A stretch of 64,000 nt of DNA, from positions 124,001 through 188,000 of the forward strand of contig NZ_JACLZJ010000001.1 of the NCBI RefSeq assembly GCF_014253075.1, read 5' to 3'. Below are positions 18,614 through 28,157 of the stretch, piece after piece. The stretch comes from Ochrobactrum sp. CM-21-5 (GTDB lineage: Bacteria > Pseudomonadota > Alphaproteobacteria > Rhizobiales > Rhizobiaceae). How positions within the stretch are numbered: the stretch's first letter is position 1; each line of letters opens with the position of its first letter. The notes below the pieces were generated by a model, which searched no databases, had not been told where the DNA came from, and saw nothing but the letters and a program-made list of their open reading frames with translations. Position numbers and translations under genes: made by a program.

Positions 18614-19756
18614 TCAGCCAGCCTGAACGGCAAGCCGTTCCTTCAGGAATTCCAGCACAGCTGCAGGTGGCACATCCTTCGCGATGAAGGACTGACCGAC
18701 ACCGTGCGTGAGAATGAAGATGAGCGCGCCGCGCGCGACTTTCTTGTCCTGTGCAATATAGTCCATCAGTTTTTCCGCAGGCGGTAGCCCGCCCGGTACA
18801 TCCGCGAGCGAAACCGGCAGGCCAACGGCCTTCAGGTGCGCTTCGACGCGCTCAACCGTTTCGACACCGGCCAGATTCATCTTAACCGAAAAACGGTGCG
18901 CCAGCGCCATACCGATGGCAACGCCCTCGCCATGGACCAGACGACTCGAATCATAGCCCGTGGCTGTTTCGAGAGCATGCCCAAACGTGTGGCCAAGATT
19001 GAGCAGCGCACGGTCGCCGGTCTCACGTTCGTCACGCGCCACCACCGCCGCTTTCGAACGGCAGGATTCGGCGATGGCTTCTGTGCGCGCCGGACCGCCC
19101 GAGAATACTTCCTGCCAGTTCTTCTCCAGCCAGGTAAAAAATTCGGGCCGGTCGATTAGACCGTATTTGGCCACTTCCGCATAACCGGCGCGGAATTCAC
19201 GCGGGCTCAGCGTGTCGAGAACTCCCGTATCGGCCAGTACTAGCTGTGGCTGATAGAAGACGCCAACGAGGTTTTTGCCGTAAGCTGTATTGATGCCGGT
19301 CTTGCCGCCGACGGAAGAATCCACCTGCGACAGAAGCGAGGTCGGTATCTGCACGAAATTCATGCCGCGCCGGACAATACCCGCCACAAAACCGGACAGG
19401 TCGCCCACCACGCCGCCGCCGAAAGCCACAATCACATCACCGCGCTCCAGCCGCGCGGCCAACACCGCATTGGTGACCGCTTCCAGCGTTGCGAAGGATT
19501 TCGACTTTTCGCCGGGAGCGACAATGACCGGCGTCGATTCGATGCCAACGCGCGCAAAGCTTTCCGTCAGTCGCTGCAAATGGGCTTTTGCGACATTCTC
19601 ATCGGTGATGATGGCAACGCGTGCGCCCTTCAGGCGCCTGGAAAGCTCTTCGCCCGCGCGCTCGACCAAACCTTTGCCGATCAGAATGTCGTAGGAACGT
19701 TCACCCAACGAGACCGGAACGGTAACGCTATCGGTGGTCGTCGAAGGCGTATTCAT
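18614..19756 (-). CDS. aroB: 3-dehydroquinate synthase
   Basis: Second step of the shikimate pathway: DAHP to 3-dehydroquinate, NAD- and Zn-dependent. The 380 residues show [16 protein letters not shown] (NAD binding), [19 protein letters not shown] (substrate loop) and metal-ligand segments [11 protein letters not shown] and HGEGVAIGM. The ATG at 19756 opens the usual N-terminus with [10 protein letters not shown]. aroK lies 48 nt upstream on the same strand, so aroK-aroB is the standard operon. Confidence 0.97.
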   Translation of the reverse strand: MNTPSTTTDSVTVPVSLGERSYDILIGKGLVERAGEELSRRLKGARVAIITDENVAKAHLQRLTESFARVGIESTPVIVAPGEKSKSFATLEAVTNAVLAARLERGDVIVAFGGGVVGDLSGFVAGIVRRGMNFVQIPTSLLSQVDSSVGGKTGINTAYGKNLVGVFYQPQLVLADTGVLDTLSPREFRAGYAEVAKYGLIDRPEFFTWLEKNWQEVFSGGPARTEAIAESCRSKAAVVARDERETGDRALLNLGHTFGHALETATGYDSSRLVHGEGVAIGMALAHRFSVKMNLAGVETVERVEAHLKAVGLPVSLADVPGGLPPAEKLMDYIAQDKKVARGALIFILTHGVGQSFIAKDVPPAAVLEFLKERLAVQAG

Positions 19757-19804
19757 GCATATTCTCCAGTCAATCTTTCCAATGGCGGCACTCCCCGAAG
19801 CGCA

Positions 19805-20407
19805 TCAGCGCTCCGCTTCGGCCCGTTCCTTTTGCAGGTGTTCAGCCAGAACTTCGACCAGTTCGTCCGCAATGATTTCCTTTTTCTCTTCTCGGGTCAT
19901 CAATTGCAGGTCGGCGAGCGCATAAACTGGATAGCGTTCATTGATCAGCCGCTGCATGATGGCACGCGGATCGCTGTTTTTCAGAAGCGGGCGGTTCTGC
20001 CGCCGCGAAACCCGCTCCATCAATATATCCAATTCCGCATTGAGCCAGATGGACACGCCGGACCGCGCGATAGCCGCGCGCGTCTCGGCATTCATATAGG
20101 CACCGCCGCCGGTCGCAAGCAGCATCGGACCGTCATCGAGAAGACGCATGATGACCCTGCGTTCAAGGTCGCGGAATTCCACCTCGCCATAGGCTTCGAA
20201 CAGTTCAGGTATGGTCATGCGCGACACGGCTTCGATTTCCGTATCCGCATCGCGAAACGGCAACCCCAGCAGACCGGCAACCTTGCGCCCGACAGTAGAC
20301 TTGCCCGCTCCCATCAGCCCCACCAGCACCACAACCTTCGCGCCGAGCAGATCGCGGATCATATCCGCTTTCTCATGGAGATTCGTTTGTTTTATCGTGC
20401 TGCTCAT
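19805..20407 (-). CDS. aroK: Shikimate kinase
   Basis: Phosphorylates shikimate at the 3-OH. The 200 residues have Walker [10 protein letters not shown], the substrate-binding DADTEIE and RDLE segments, GGGAYM and the lid RRQNRPLL. The frame extends upstream to 20512, but the ATG at 20407 ([13 protein letters not shown]) gives the length and N-terminus expected in Brucella-like AroK. The first gene of the aroK-aroB operon. The 341 bases between its start and the next plus-strand gene hold a degenerate repeat (copy B) and no supported gene. Confidence 0.96.
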   Translation of the reverse strand: MSSTIKQTNLHEKADMIRDLLGAKVVVLVGLMGAGKSTVGRKVAGLLGLPFRDADTEIEAVSRMTIPELFEAYGEVEFRDLERRVIMRLLDDGPMLLATGGGAYMNAETRAAIARSGVSIWLNAELDILMERVSRRQNRPLLKNSDPRAIMQRLINERYPVYALADLQLMTREEKKEIIADELVEVLAEHLQKERAEAER

Positions 20408-20507
20408 TGACCTCGGGCCTATTGAGATTCTGGCTGTGGCAAGCCGGAAATGATGCTTACGAGAACCGGAGCGGAATGTACTGGATGTACACGCGCTTCG
20501 GAAGCCT

Positions 20508-20570
20508 CGCACGATCCTGAAAAATCGTATGGTTTTCAGTCAGAATCGTGCGAATGCAAACTCAAAGTGC
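20508..20570. repeat. Palindromic intergenic repeat, copy B
   Basis: CGCACGATCCTGA (from 20509) pairs with TCAGAATCGTGCG (ending near 20553), one mismatch in 13. The interior AAAATCGTATGGTTTTCAG adds a short A/T stem. GAATGCAAACTCAAA follows, matching the tail of copies A and C. It lies between aroK and the small membrane-protein gene. Its long near-perfect arms make it the best-preserved palindrome of the three copies. Confidence 0.6.
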
Positions 20571-20748
20571 CATTTGCAGGCTGTCAGAGCCTGGTTACCA
20601 GCAGGCCTGCCTCCATTTATACCGCTTCCACATGAAAAACCGCGCCGCGTCAATTGCTTTCCTCGGTTTGAACTGCGGTCTGGATGGCTTTTTTCGCGCT
20701 CGCTCCCTCCTCCTTGCTTTCGTCTCAATGGCGCAGCATAAACATCTG

Positions 20749-20970
20749 ATGCCCACACTCACGCGCCTCATCATGCTTCTCGCTCTTGTTGCCGCCGCTT
20801 TGTACGGTGCGATGTTCGCGCTTGCGAATTTCGTGGAGCCTGGCACACGTGAGATCACGGTCGAGATTCCCGCGTCGAAGCTGCACCCGGTCCCGATTGC
20901 GCCAACCTCTTCCGTCAGCCCCGAACCGACGACAGCGGAAGCGGCTGGCGACCAGCCGGTACAGGAGTGA
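20749..20970 (+). CDS. Small single-pass membrane protein, unknown function
   Basis: 73 residues: one N-terminal hydrophobic helix ([20 protein letters not shown], residues about 3-25), a conserved-looking segment ([20 protein letters not shown]) and a Pro/Thr/Ala-rich tail. Relatives of similar size occur upstream of xerD in Brucella-like genomes, sometimes labelled histidine kinase without supporting domains. The ATG at 20749 is chosen; the frame continues upstream without recognisable protein. The stop overlaps the xerD start (GTGATG), so it is translationally coupled to xerD. Confidence 0.7.
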   Translation: MPTLTRLIMLLALVAAALYGAMFALANFVEPGTREITVEIPASKLHPVPIAPTSSVSPEPTTAEAAGDQPVQE

Positions 20971-21896
20971 TGATGCGAGCATCCCTGGCGATTGAAAACT
21001 TTCTCGAAATGATGAGCGCCGAACGCGGTGCAGCGGAAAATACGCTCGAATCCTATCGCCGCGATCTGGAGGCCGTCGCAGAAACGCTCGGCCAGCGCAG
21101 CGTCAACCTGACCGGCGCCGACGCGGACGATATCCGCAGTGCGCTGGATGCCATGGCCGCGCAAGGTTTTGCCGCCACATCGCAGGCGCGCCGTCTCTCG
21201 GCACTGCGCCAGTTTTTCCAGTTTCTTTATTCCGAAGGCCATCGGCAGGACGACCCCACCGGCATCGTCGATGCGCCGAAGAAACAGAAGCCTCTGCCCA
21301 AGATCATGAGTGTGGACAATGTTTCGCGGCTGCTCGACCGTGCAGCGCTCGAAGCCAATGAAGCAACGCAACCGGGCGACCGCATCAAGACACTGCGTCT
21401 CCATGCGCTTCTCGAAACGCTTTATGCAACAGGCCTACGCGTATCCGAGCTTGTCGGATTGCCGGTCCGTGTCGCACGCACCGACCATCGGTTTCTGCTG
21501 GTGCGGGGCAAAGGTGCCAAGGAGCGCATGGTGCCGCTGTCTTCAAAGGCGCGCGAGGCATTGCAAAGCTTTCTCGCGCTGCGCGACTCCCTGCCGGGCA
21601 GCGACGATAATCCCTGGCTCTTTCCGGCCTTTTCGGAAAGCGGCCATCTGGCGCGTCAGGTTTTCGCGCGTGAACTCAAGGGCCTTGCCGCGCGGGCCGG
21701 TCTTTCCGCCTCTGCCGTCTCGCCGCATGTCCTGCGTCATGCTTTTGCGAGCCATTTGTTGCAGAACGGTGCCGATCTGCGGACCGTGCAGCAACTGCTC
21801 GGCCATGCCGATATTTCCACCACACAAATCTACACCCATGTGCTGGAGGAAAGACTGCATAAACTGGTCAGTGAGCATCATCCGCTTGCCGATTAG
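20970..21896 (+). CDS. xerD: Tyrosine recombinase XerD
   Basis: Resolves chromosome dimers at dif with XerC. The 308 residues (from ATG 20970) carry the full catalytic set: Arg157 (GLRVSEL), Lys181, His253-x2-Arg256 (HVLRH), His279 (LLGHAD) and Tyr288 (IYTHV), with a SAM-like core-binding N-terminus. ACAGGAG precedes a GTG-ATG-ATG cluster at 20967, 20970 and 20973. Housekeeping gene, not a mobile-element integrase: the length is canonical and it sits in its usual neighbourhood before accA. Confidence 0.95.
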   Translation: MMRASLAIENFLEMMSAERGAAENTLESYRRDLEAVAETLGQRSVNLTGADADDIRSALDAMAAQGFAATSQARRLSALRQFFQFLYSEGHRQDDPTGIVDAPKKQKPLPKIMSVDNVSRLLDRAALEANEATQPGDRIKTLRLHALLETLYATGLRVSELVGLPVRVARTDHRFLLVRGKGAKERMVPLSSKAREALQSFLALRDSLPGSDDNPWLFPAFSESGHLARQVFARELKGLAARAGLSASAVSPHVLRHAFASHLLQNGADLRTVQQLLGHADISTTQIYTHVLEERLHKLVSEHHPLAD

Positions 21897-22033
21897 GCTC
21901 CATGCGGTTAAGAGAAAGTCGAAAATTTGCAAGATGAGCCCGCAGTGAATATGTAAGGCGCCGTAAAATAGCCCCCTTCAGGCTCGCCATAGAGCGGCAG
22001 TCCCTTTGGAAAACGCACAAACAGTCAGGCCAG

Positions 22034-22987
22034 ATGTATAACTATCTCGATTTTGAAAAACCCGTCGCCGATCTCGAAGGCCAGATTCTTGAGTTGAAGA
22101 AGCTCGCTCAGGAACAAGGCAGCGTCGAGATGAGCGATGAGATTCGTCGCCTCGAGAAACGCTCGGCCGACGCGTTGAAGGATATCTACCGCAAGCTGAC
22201 ACCCTGGCAGAAGGCGCAGATCGCCCGTCATCCGGACCGCCCGCACTGCCTTGACTACATCAACCGGCTGTTTACCGAGTTCACGCCGCTAGCCGGCGAC
22301 CGCAAATTTGCCAATGACGAAGCGCTTCAGGCAGGCTTTGCCCGTTTCAACGGCACACCCGTCGCCATTCTGGGGCAGGAAAAGGGCTCGGATACCAAGA
22401 CGCGCCTCAAGCACAATTTCGGCTCCGCCCGCCCTGAGGGCTATCGCAAAGCCGTCCGCGTCATGGAAATGGCCGACCGCTTTCAGCTTCCCGTCATCAC
22501 GTTCGTCGATACGGCTGGCGCTTATCCGGGCGTCAGCGCGGAAGAGCGTGGACAGGCGGAAGCCATCGCGCGTTCCACCGCCGAAAGCCTCAAGCTGCGC
22601 GTGCCGATGATCTCGATCATTATCGGCGAAGGCGGCTCAGGCGGTGCAATTGCCATTGCGGTCGCAAATCGCGTCTACATGCTTGAGCATTCCATCTATT
22701 CGGTCATTTCGCCGGAAGGCGCGGCGTCAATTCTGTGGCACGATTCTACTCGCGCCAAGGATGCGGCATCGAACATGCGCATCACCGCTCAGGATCTGTT
22801 CGACCTCAAGGTCGTCGACGGCATCATTCCCGAGCCGCTTGGCGGCGCGCATCGCGACAAGGAAGCCGTCATCGACGCCACCGGTGATATCATCACCGCT
22901 TCCTTGCGGTCCATGAAGGATGTCGACGGTGAAACGCTGAAACAGGAACGCCGCCAGAAGTTCCTTGAAATCGGTCGCAATATCTGA
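22034..22987 (+). CDS. accA: Acetyl-CoA carboxylase carboxyltransferase subunit alpha
   Basis: With AccD, transfers carboxyl from biotin to acetyl-CoA, giving malonyl-CoA for fatty-acid synthesis. The 317 residues start MYNYLDFEKPVADLEGQI, with the crotonase-like carboxyltransferase core (TFVDTAGAYPGVSAEERGQ, GEGGSGGAIAIAV, SVISPEGAASILW). The length and N-terminal coiled segment are canonical. accD is elsewhere, as in most genomes. A hairpin (GGCGCCTCA/TGAAGCGCC) follows the stop. Confidence 0.97.
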   Translation: MYNYLDFEKPVADLEGQILELKKLAQEQGSVEMSDEIRRLEKRSADALKDIYRKLTPWQKAQIARHPDRPHCLDYINRLFTEFTPLAGDRKFANDEALQAGFARFNGTPVAILGQEKGSDTKTRLKHNFGSARPEGYRKAVRVMEMADRFQLPVITFVDTAGAYPGVSAEERGQAEAIARSTAESLKLRVPMISIIIGEGGSGGAIAIAVANRVYMLEHSIYSVISPEGAASILWHDSTRAKDAASNMRITAQDLFDLKVVDGIIPEPLGGAHRDKEAVIDATGDIITASLRSMKDVDGETLKQERRQKFLEIGRNI

Positions 22988-23003
22988 ACCAGATCGATTA
23001 AAA

Positions 23004-23034
23004 GGCGCCTCAAACATGAAGCGCCGTTCAATTT
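23004..23034 (+). terminator. Possible terminator after accA
   Basis: GGCGC-c-TCA (23004-23012), the loop AACA, then TGA-a-GCGCC (23017-23025), then GTTCAATTT. The stem is fair and the U-tract weak. It separates accA from the convergent AT-rich gene. Confidence 0.45.
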
Positions 23035-23042
23035 AAAGCAAT

Positions 23043-23729
23043 CTATGCGTGCGCGCACTCATAGGTTGCTTCTTTATTCAGTAGCGTAGCCATTAGATTA
23101 TTAAGAACCTCATCATAAGTGCCATCTATATCTTCATTCCTCTCCATTTTTGATTTGTAATGAAGAAGCTTTCTATAAACAAACTGAACACCAGCATTAA
23201 ATTGTTCATTGTAATAATAATTATATTTCTCTGATTGATGCATATTATGCATCTCACCTTCTATGTAGTTGACGACATCGTTCAGAAAATTCGATCTATA
23301 CTTTTCCAATGTATATCGAATTTCCGATGAACTCGTATTAACTAAATCACATGAAACAGATCTTATTTTTTCTATAACGAATAGCGACAACTCTGATTTA
23401 CAATAAAAAGATCGACCAAATTGCCTTTCAAATTGATCAATTATAAATACTATCTCGTATATTTTGTTGCGAACATTACTCTCCTTAGCCTGATGCAAGC
23501 AAACCATTTTATGATAGTATTCAACATCACGATCAGATCTTTTAATAAGACTGTTAAACCTTTCAACAAATTCATCAATATTTTCGGATTCACAGAATCC
23601 CAACCTAGACTTTATATAGCTTATTTCATTTTCTAGTGTATTTATTTTATCTAAAGCCAAAATGTATTCGCACAGAGAATTTTCCTGCAGTGCACAATGT
23701 GTTTTACGCGTGGATTTAACCTTACCCAT
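23043..23729 (-). CDS. AT-rich orphan gene, unknown function
   Basis: The frame is open to 23885 (280 codons), but the ATG at 23729 (MGKVKSTRKTHCALQ), preceded by GGGGGTGGAG, gives 228 residues and excludes a GC-richer beginning. I recognise no domain. The protein is Asn/Lys/Ile/Tyr-rich, looks largely helical and has a coiled-coil-like stretch (ALDKINTLENEISYIKSRL, FVERFNSLIKRSD). Cysteines are scattered. Base and codon use are strikingly AT-rich compared with all neighbours, which suggests recent horizontal acquisition between accA and the L,D-transpeptidase gene. No integrase, repeat or tRNA marks its ends. Confidence 0.7.
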   Translation of the reverse strand: MGKVKSTRKTHCALQENSLCEYILALDKINTLENEISYIKSRLGFCESENIDEFVERFNSLIKRSDRDVEYYHKMVCLHQAKESNVRNKIYEIVFIIDQFERQFGRSFYCKSELSLFVIEKIRSVSCDLVNTSSSEIRYTLEKYRSNFLNDVVNYIEGEMHNMHQSEKYNYYYNEQFNAGVQFVYRKLLHYKSKMERNEDIDGTYDEVLNNLMATLLNKEATYECAHA

Positions 23730-24025
23730 CTCCACCCCCAACAAATACAGAAACAATATACAATTATTGATTGAAAGCTGATTTATTAATTCCGCTACCG
23801 AGATATACGTATAAATTTTTATAGCTGCCTTGCGTTCCAACGCGACAGCCATGCCTAATTTGCATCGTGCAATTATTTCCGCCATATTGCCGACACGTTG
23901 GCTTTTAGGTATTTGAGCAAGGATTTATCAACGATACCGTAAGGTTTTGTTGATACTAACTGGCTTCGATAAGTTGGCTTTTGCTCGAAACGCCTCTGGC
24001 GTAGCTCTAACAGGCTTGATGCGAA

Positions 24026-25252
24026 ATGAAGATCAGATCCGCTATTCTCGGCACCGTCATGGCAACCGCGCTACTCGCTGGATGTCAGGGATCGTCCGTG
24101 TCCGATCTCGGTATGAAGGCCGAGAAACCGCTTCCAGAGAAAATTGTAAAGAAGATGGCCGCGAAGGGCATGACCCGCACATCGCCCATCATGGTTCGTA
24201 TTTTCAAGGAAGAGGGTCTTCTGGAGGTCTGGAAGCAGAAAAATAACGGCAAGTACGACCAGATTGCATCCTACGAAATCTGCAAATGGTCAGGAAAGCT
24301 CGGGCCTAAATATGTCGAGGGTGACCGCCAGGCGCCGGAAGGTTTTTATACCGTCCGCCCGGCGCAGATGAATCCCAATTCCAGCTATTACCTCTCCTTC
24401 AACATGGGTTTCCCCAACACCTATGATCGCGCCAATGGCCGCACCGGCCAACATCTGATGGTGCATGGCGCATGCTCGTCGGCGGGCTGCTATTCGATGA
24501 CCGATGATCAGGTCAGCGAGATTTACGCATTCGGTCGCGATGCCTTCAGGGGTGGCCAGCGCGACTTTCAGATTCAGGCATTTCCCTTCCGCATGACCGC
24601 AGCCAACATGGCGCGTTATCGCAGCGACCCGAATTACGGTTTCTGGAAAATGCTGAAACAGGGCTACGACGCCTTCGAGGTTGCCAAAGTGCCGCCAAAG
24701 GTCGACGTGTGCGAGAAGCGTTACGTGTTCAACGTGAACACACCGGACGGTCAGCCACTGTCGCCTACAGGCGCCTGCCCGCCATCGGTCGGCAACGAAA
24801 ACATGTCCACCGCCTATGCGTCTTATGAAAAGACCTATCAGTCCGCATTCAGCGCCGCCCAGAAAGCGCCTGCGCCTTCCATTCAGGGCATTACCGAAGC
24901 CAAGCTGGTTTCGGCGTGGAGCGCCGCCCGTGCGCGCGGTGAGAAAGTCACGCGTGAACCGCCATCGCTGACGGCTTCCTCCGCTGAAAAAACGGGTGCA
25001 CCGGATATTCGCCCGGCCACACCGGCTGTTCAGCCAACTGCAATTGCCGCGACACCACAGCCTGTACCGACCCCGGTCCCAGCACAGACTGCAGCCACGC
25101 CGCAGCAGCAGAATCCAACCGAAACGGCTGAAGATTCCGCGCAGGTTTCACCAATGACAACGGCAAGCACCGCTGCTGACAGCAGCGCGGCCCAGGCACC
25201 CGCCGCCGCACAGGAACAAAAGAAGCCGTGGTGGAAGATCATCGGCAATTGA
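24026..25252 (+). CDS. L,D-transpeptidase (YkuD-fold) lipoprotein
   Basis: 408-residue envelope protein with a lipobox (LLAGC, Cys20). Residues about 50-215 form a YkuD/YafK-type catalytic domain, with His147 and Cys155 in HGACSSAGCYSM. These enzymes make L,D-crosslinks in peptidoglycan or attach or cleave proteins on it. The C-terminal third is a Pro/Ala/Thr/Gln-rich low-complexity tail that may span to the wall. Its stop overlaps the start of the TusA-like gene. Exact activity (crosslinking, anchoring or release) cannot be read from sequence. Confidence 0.9.
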   Translation: MKIRSAILGTVMATALLAGCQGSSVSDLGMKAEKPLPEKIVKKMAAKGMTRTSPIMVRIFKEEGLLEVWKQKNNGKYDQIASYEICKWSGKLGPKYVEGDRQAPEGFYTVRPAQMNPNSSYYLSFNMGFPNTYDRANGRTGQHLMVHGACSSAGCYSMTDDQVSEIYAFGRDAFRGGQRDFQIQAFPFRMTAANMARYRSDPNYGFWKMLKQGYDAFEVAKVPPKVDVCEKRYVFNVNTPDGQPLSPTGACPPSVGNENMSTAYASYEKTYQSAFSAAQKAPAPSIQGITEAKLVSAWSAARARGEKVTREPPSLTASSAEKTGAPDIRPATPAVQPTAIAATPQPVPTPVPAQTAATPQQQNPTETAEDSAQVSPMTTASTAADSSAAQAPAAAQEQKKPWWKIIGN

Positions 25253-25488
25253 TGCCAGAACAGGATAGCGTTCCGGTCTACGATCTGAGGGGGCTCAAAT
25301 GCCCCCTTCCCGTTTTGAAAACCCGAAATCGTCTGAAAAAAATGCCCAGTGGCGCGCTTCTCTGGATTGAAGCGACTGATCCCTTGTCCGCGATAGACCT
25401 TCCGCATTTCTGCGCGCAGGAAGGTCACAGCCTCCTCGCACAGGAACGTGAGGACACGCTGCACCGTTTTCTAATCCGCAAAAAATAA
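25252..25488 (+). CDS. TusA/SirA-family sulfur-carrier protein
   Basis: 78-residue cytosolic protein of the TusA fold. The signature YDLRGLKCPLPVLKTR puts the sulfur-binding cysteine in CPLP, near residue 17. Family members relay persulfide sulfur to tRNA thiolation, molybdenum cofactor or other pathways. A start at 25252 overlapping the previous stop (TGATG) was chosen over an in-frame upstream start inside the transpeptidase gene. Which acceptor it serves is unknown. Confidence 0.88.
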   Translation: MPEQDSVPVYDLRGLKCPLPVLKTRNRLKKMPSGALLWIEATDPLSAIDLPHFCAQEGHSLLAQEREDTLHRFLIRKK

Positions 25489-25508
25489 GCATCATACCTG
25501 TAAACGGA

Positions 25509-25679
25509 TTATCGGCTTCGGGCTTTCATCAATGTCCAGACCAGAACCATCATGATGACGAATCCGATGGAAAAGCCGAACCCGCTTCCCCAAAGCGCTC
25601 CATTGGTGCCGCCGATCAGTCCGCCAATCACCGCACCGAGCAAAAGGAGCAAAAGCGGGGGCATGCACCCGATCATCAT
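25509..25679 (-). CDS. Small hydrophobic membrane protein, unknown function
   Basis: 56 residues, two predicted transmembrane segments: MPPLLLLLLGAVIGGLIGG near the start and GFGFSIGFVIMMVLVWTLM before a short basic tail (KARSR). CAGGGAAC gives a ribosome site before the ATG pair at 25679/25676. It is convergent with the TusA-like gene, 20 nt away. The Gly-rich first helix resembles glycine-zipper mini-proteins, but I recognise no family. The 183 bases between it and the CobW gene show nothing I can support. Confidence 0.6.
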   Translation of the reverse strand: MMIGCMPPLLLLLLGAVIGGLIGGTNGALWGSGFGFSIGFVIMMVLVWTLMKARSR

Positions 25680-25862
25680 TCTGTTCCCTGCAGTTGTTGT
25701 GTTGCTATTTACGAGCCGAACCCGTCTGCATGAAAGTCGATCTTGATCATAAATCTGTGTCCGGCTTTAAGCCGCTGTTGACGGTGTCGCATGACGGAGA
25801 GGTGACATATATCGTCGTTCTCAACCGCCTCAGAAATGAGTTCGCATCATCTAAGGTGGGAA

Positions 25863-27017
25863 TCATTGCCTGGGTGAAAATCCCGGAATTGCCAACGGAT
25901 TGTCGGTCAGTGCCGCACGATCCGGCCGATCGAGGCTTGGCCGCCCGAGAAAAGCGTCGAATAGCTCACGCACATAATCTTCCGGCAAATCCTTCACGAT
26001 CATCACCAGAAGCGTCTCGCGCTTCCCCTGTGGCCATTCCGGCAACCGCCCCGGCGGATGAAAAATCTTCTGTACGCCATGGATGACCACCGGACGATCC
26101 GGGTCTTCCGCAATCTGGACAATGCCCTTTACCCGCAAAAGCTTTTCGCCATGCGTGGACCGCAAAAGGTCGAGAAACATCTCGAATACGGACAACGGTA
26201 TGGGCGCAGCGTAGCGCAGCGAAAACGAGCGGATTGCATCGTCATGGTGGTGGTGATGTGCATGATGATGCCCATCGTGATGGTGATGATCGCAGTCGGG
26301 TTCGCATTGATGACCGTGATCGCCATGTCCATGATGATCGGACTCATAAGCCTCGGCCTTGAGCCAGCGCCGAACGTCCGCCGTCTTGGTTTCCGGGTTA
26401 TAGAGCCCGCATTCGAACAGCGCCGCATAACCCGTGCGCTCGTCAGCCGCCATGAGAATTTGTACGCCGGGATTGAGCAGCTTCAGCCGCTCCCTCAGCG
26501 CAGGCAACTCGGCCCCAGCTTCCGGCAGATCGGCCTTGGTCAGAATGATCCGGTCGGCCATTGCAGCCTGCTTGACGGCCTCTTCGTGACCATCAAGCGT
26601 CGCCATACCGTTGACGGCATCCATCGTTGTCAGAACCCCGTCGAGCCGAAGAACCTGCATCAGCACCGGATGCCCCATGATCGAATGCAGTACCGGCGCC
26701 GGGTCAGCGAGGCCGGTCGTTTCGATGATGATGCGCTTCAATGCCTTGATGCGCCCGGTCTCAAGCCTATCGATGAGATCGGCCAGCGTATCCACCAGTT
26801 CACCGCGCACCGTGCAGCAGAGGCAACCGTCGGCAAGCTCAATGACACCTTCACTCGCCTGTTCGACAAGGAGATGGTCGATGCTCACCTCTCCGAACTC
26901 GTTGATGATCACCGCCGTGTCGCTCAACGCCGGATCCTTCAGAAGCCGGTTGAGCAGGGTCGTCTTGCCTGAGCCGAGAAAGCCGGTCAGCACGGAAACG
27001 GGAATGGGATTCGGCAT
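25863..27017 (-). CDS. CobW/COG0523-family G3E GTPase
   Basis: 384-residue GTPase of the metallochaperone-like COG0523 group. It has Walker A GFLGSGKTT (12-20), the metal-binding CxCC motif GCLCCTV (Cys65, 67, 68), a very His-rich linker (about 223-260: HHGHGDHGH, HHHHDGHHHAHHHHH) and a C-terminal CobW domain. Members serve zinc, cobalt or other metal delivery. The neighbours here give no B12 link, and the CxCC plus His tract fits zinc. It lies 9 nt downstream of a D,D-carboxypeptidase gene on the same strand, so they are co-transcribed. No Zur box was recognised. Confidence 0.92.
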   Translation of the reverse strand: MPNPIPVSVLTGFLGSGKTTLLNRLLKDPALSDTAVIINEFGEVSIDHLLVEQASEGVIELADGCLCCTVRGELVDTLADLIDRLETGRIKALKRIIIETTGLADPAPVLHSIMGHPVLMQVLRLDGVLTTMDAVNGMATLDGHEEAVKQAAMADRIILTKADLPEAGAELPALRERLKLLNPGVQILMAADERTGYAALFECGLYNPETKTADVRRWLKAEAYESDHHGHGDHGHQCEPDCDHHHHDGHHHAHHHHHDDAIRSFSLRYAAPIPLSVFEMFLDLLRSTHGEKLLRVKGIVQIAEDPDRPVVIHGVQKIFHPPGRLPEWPQGKRETLLVMIVKDLPEDYVRELFDAFLGRPSLDRPDRAALTDNPLAIPGFSPRQ

Positions 27018-27026
27018 GTCCTGAAC

Positions 27027-28157
27027 TTAATTTATCGCGGTTGTCTTCACGCCGGCCGCACGCTGTGGCCGCGGCATTGGCACGGGAACCTGGGAAACAT
27101 CAAGCTGTCCCGGCCTGGTGATCGGACCGGGTTCGGAAACAAGGCCCACTTGCACGGCGACTGGATCGCGATCCATGGCGTGAATATAAGGCGAATTGAT
27201 CTTCAGTCGCCCTTCGACATCACGTCCGTCCCAGCGATCGGCCATAGCCTGTTGATTGCAGATCACCTTGCGCATGTCGACAGCCTGATTGAGGTTGCCG
27301 CCGCCATTCGGACGCAGTGTTGCGAGTGTCGGTACACCGACGCCGTTGCTGCGGAAAGCATCCGTCATCAGCTGTGCAGCCTGAACCGCACGCGCTTCCT
27401 GCCTGTCGGCACCCAGCACTATGGCCAGAACGGTACGCCCATTGCGGGTCGCAGAGCTGGCGAGATTGAAACCGGATGCGCAGACGAAACCGGTTTTCAT
27501 ACCATCGGCGCCGTCGTAGCGACCGAGCAGAATATTGTAATTGGCCTGCACCTTCTTCCCGGCGCCGGGATCGATGGCTTCGGTCGAAAAATAATGCGCA
27601 TATTGCGGAAACTCGCGACGCAACTGCACGGCGAGAACCGCCAGATCGCGCGCAGTCGTGTAATTGTTGGGGTCGTGCAGCCCATTCGGATTGGCAAAAT
27701 GCGATCCGACCATGCCAAGGCGACGGGCTTCGGCATTCATAAGCTTCACAAAACCGGCTTCGGTGCCGCCTACGGCCTCTCCCACGGCGACCGAAACGTC
27801 ATTGGCCGATTTCACCAGCATGATCTTGAGCGCCGTGTCCAGCGTCATGATCGAGCCGGGTTTGTAACCCATCTTGCTCGGCGGCTCCTTGGAAGCATTG
27901 ACCGTCATGCGAACCGGTGAATCCAGCGTCATCTGACCGGACTGCAAGGCGCGGAACGTCACATATGCCGTCATCATCTTGGTGAGCGATGCAGGATACC
28001 AGCGCTGAAACGCCTCCTGCTCGGCATAGACTTTGCCAGTAGCCACATCGACGGCAATCGACGGATTGGCCGCCGCCGAAACCACCGCGACCCCTGATAT
28101 GGCCGCTGCCGCAAACCAGATTGTCGCAAACCGAATCTTCAATGACTTGGACTTCAT
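27027..28157 (-). CDS. D-alanyl-D-alanine carboxypeptidase (class C low-mass PBP)
   Basis: 376-residue periplasmic serine peptidase of the S11 family that trims D-Ala from peptidoglycan pentapeptides. Active-site motifs are Ser57-x2-Lys60 (SLTK), Ser117-Ala-Asn (SAN) and Lys221-Thr-Gly (KTG). The N-terminus is a Sec signal (basic MKSKSLKIRF then a hydrophobic stretch to VSAAA). The C-terminus lacks an obvious amphipathic membrane anchor. It heads a two-gene unit with the CobW GTPase. Confidence 0.93.
   Translation of the reverse strand: MKSKSLKIRFATIWFAAAAISGVAVVSAAANPSIAVDVATGKVYAEQEAFQRWYPASLTKMMTAYVTFRALQSGQMTLDSPVRMTVNASKEPPSKMGYKPGSIMTLDTALKIMLVKSANDVSVAVGEAVGGTEAGFVKLMNAEARRLGMVGSHFANPNGLHDPNNYTTARDLAVLAVQLRREFPQYAHYFSTEAIDPGAGKKVQANYNILLGRYDGADGMKTGFVCASGFNLASSATRNGRTVLAIVLGADRQEARAVQAAQLMTDAFRSNGVGVPTLATLRPNGGGNLNQAVDMRKVICNQQAMADRWDGRDVEGRLKINSPYIHAMDRDPVAVQVGLVSEPGPITRPGQLDVSQVPVPMPRPQRAAGVKTTAIN

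Noticed and set aside
20970..21896. Tyrosine recombinase as a sign of a mobile element
   Set aside because: Its length, catalytic set and place before accA are those of housekeeping XerD.
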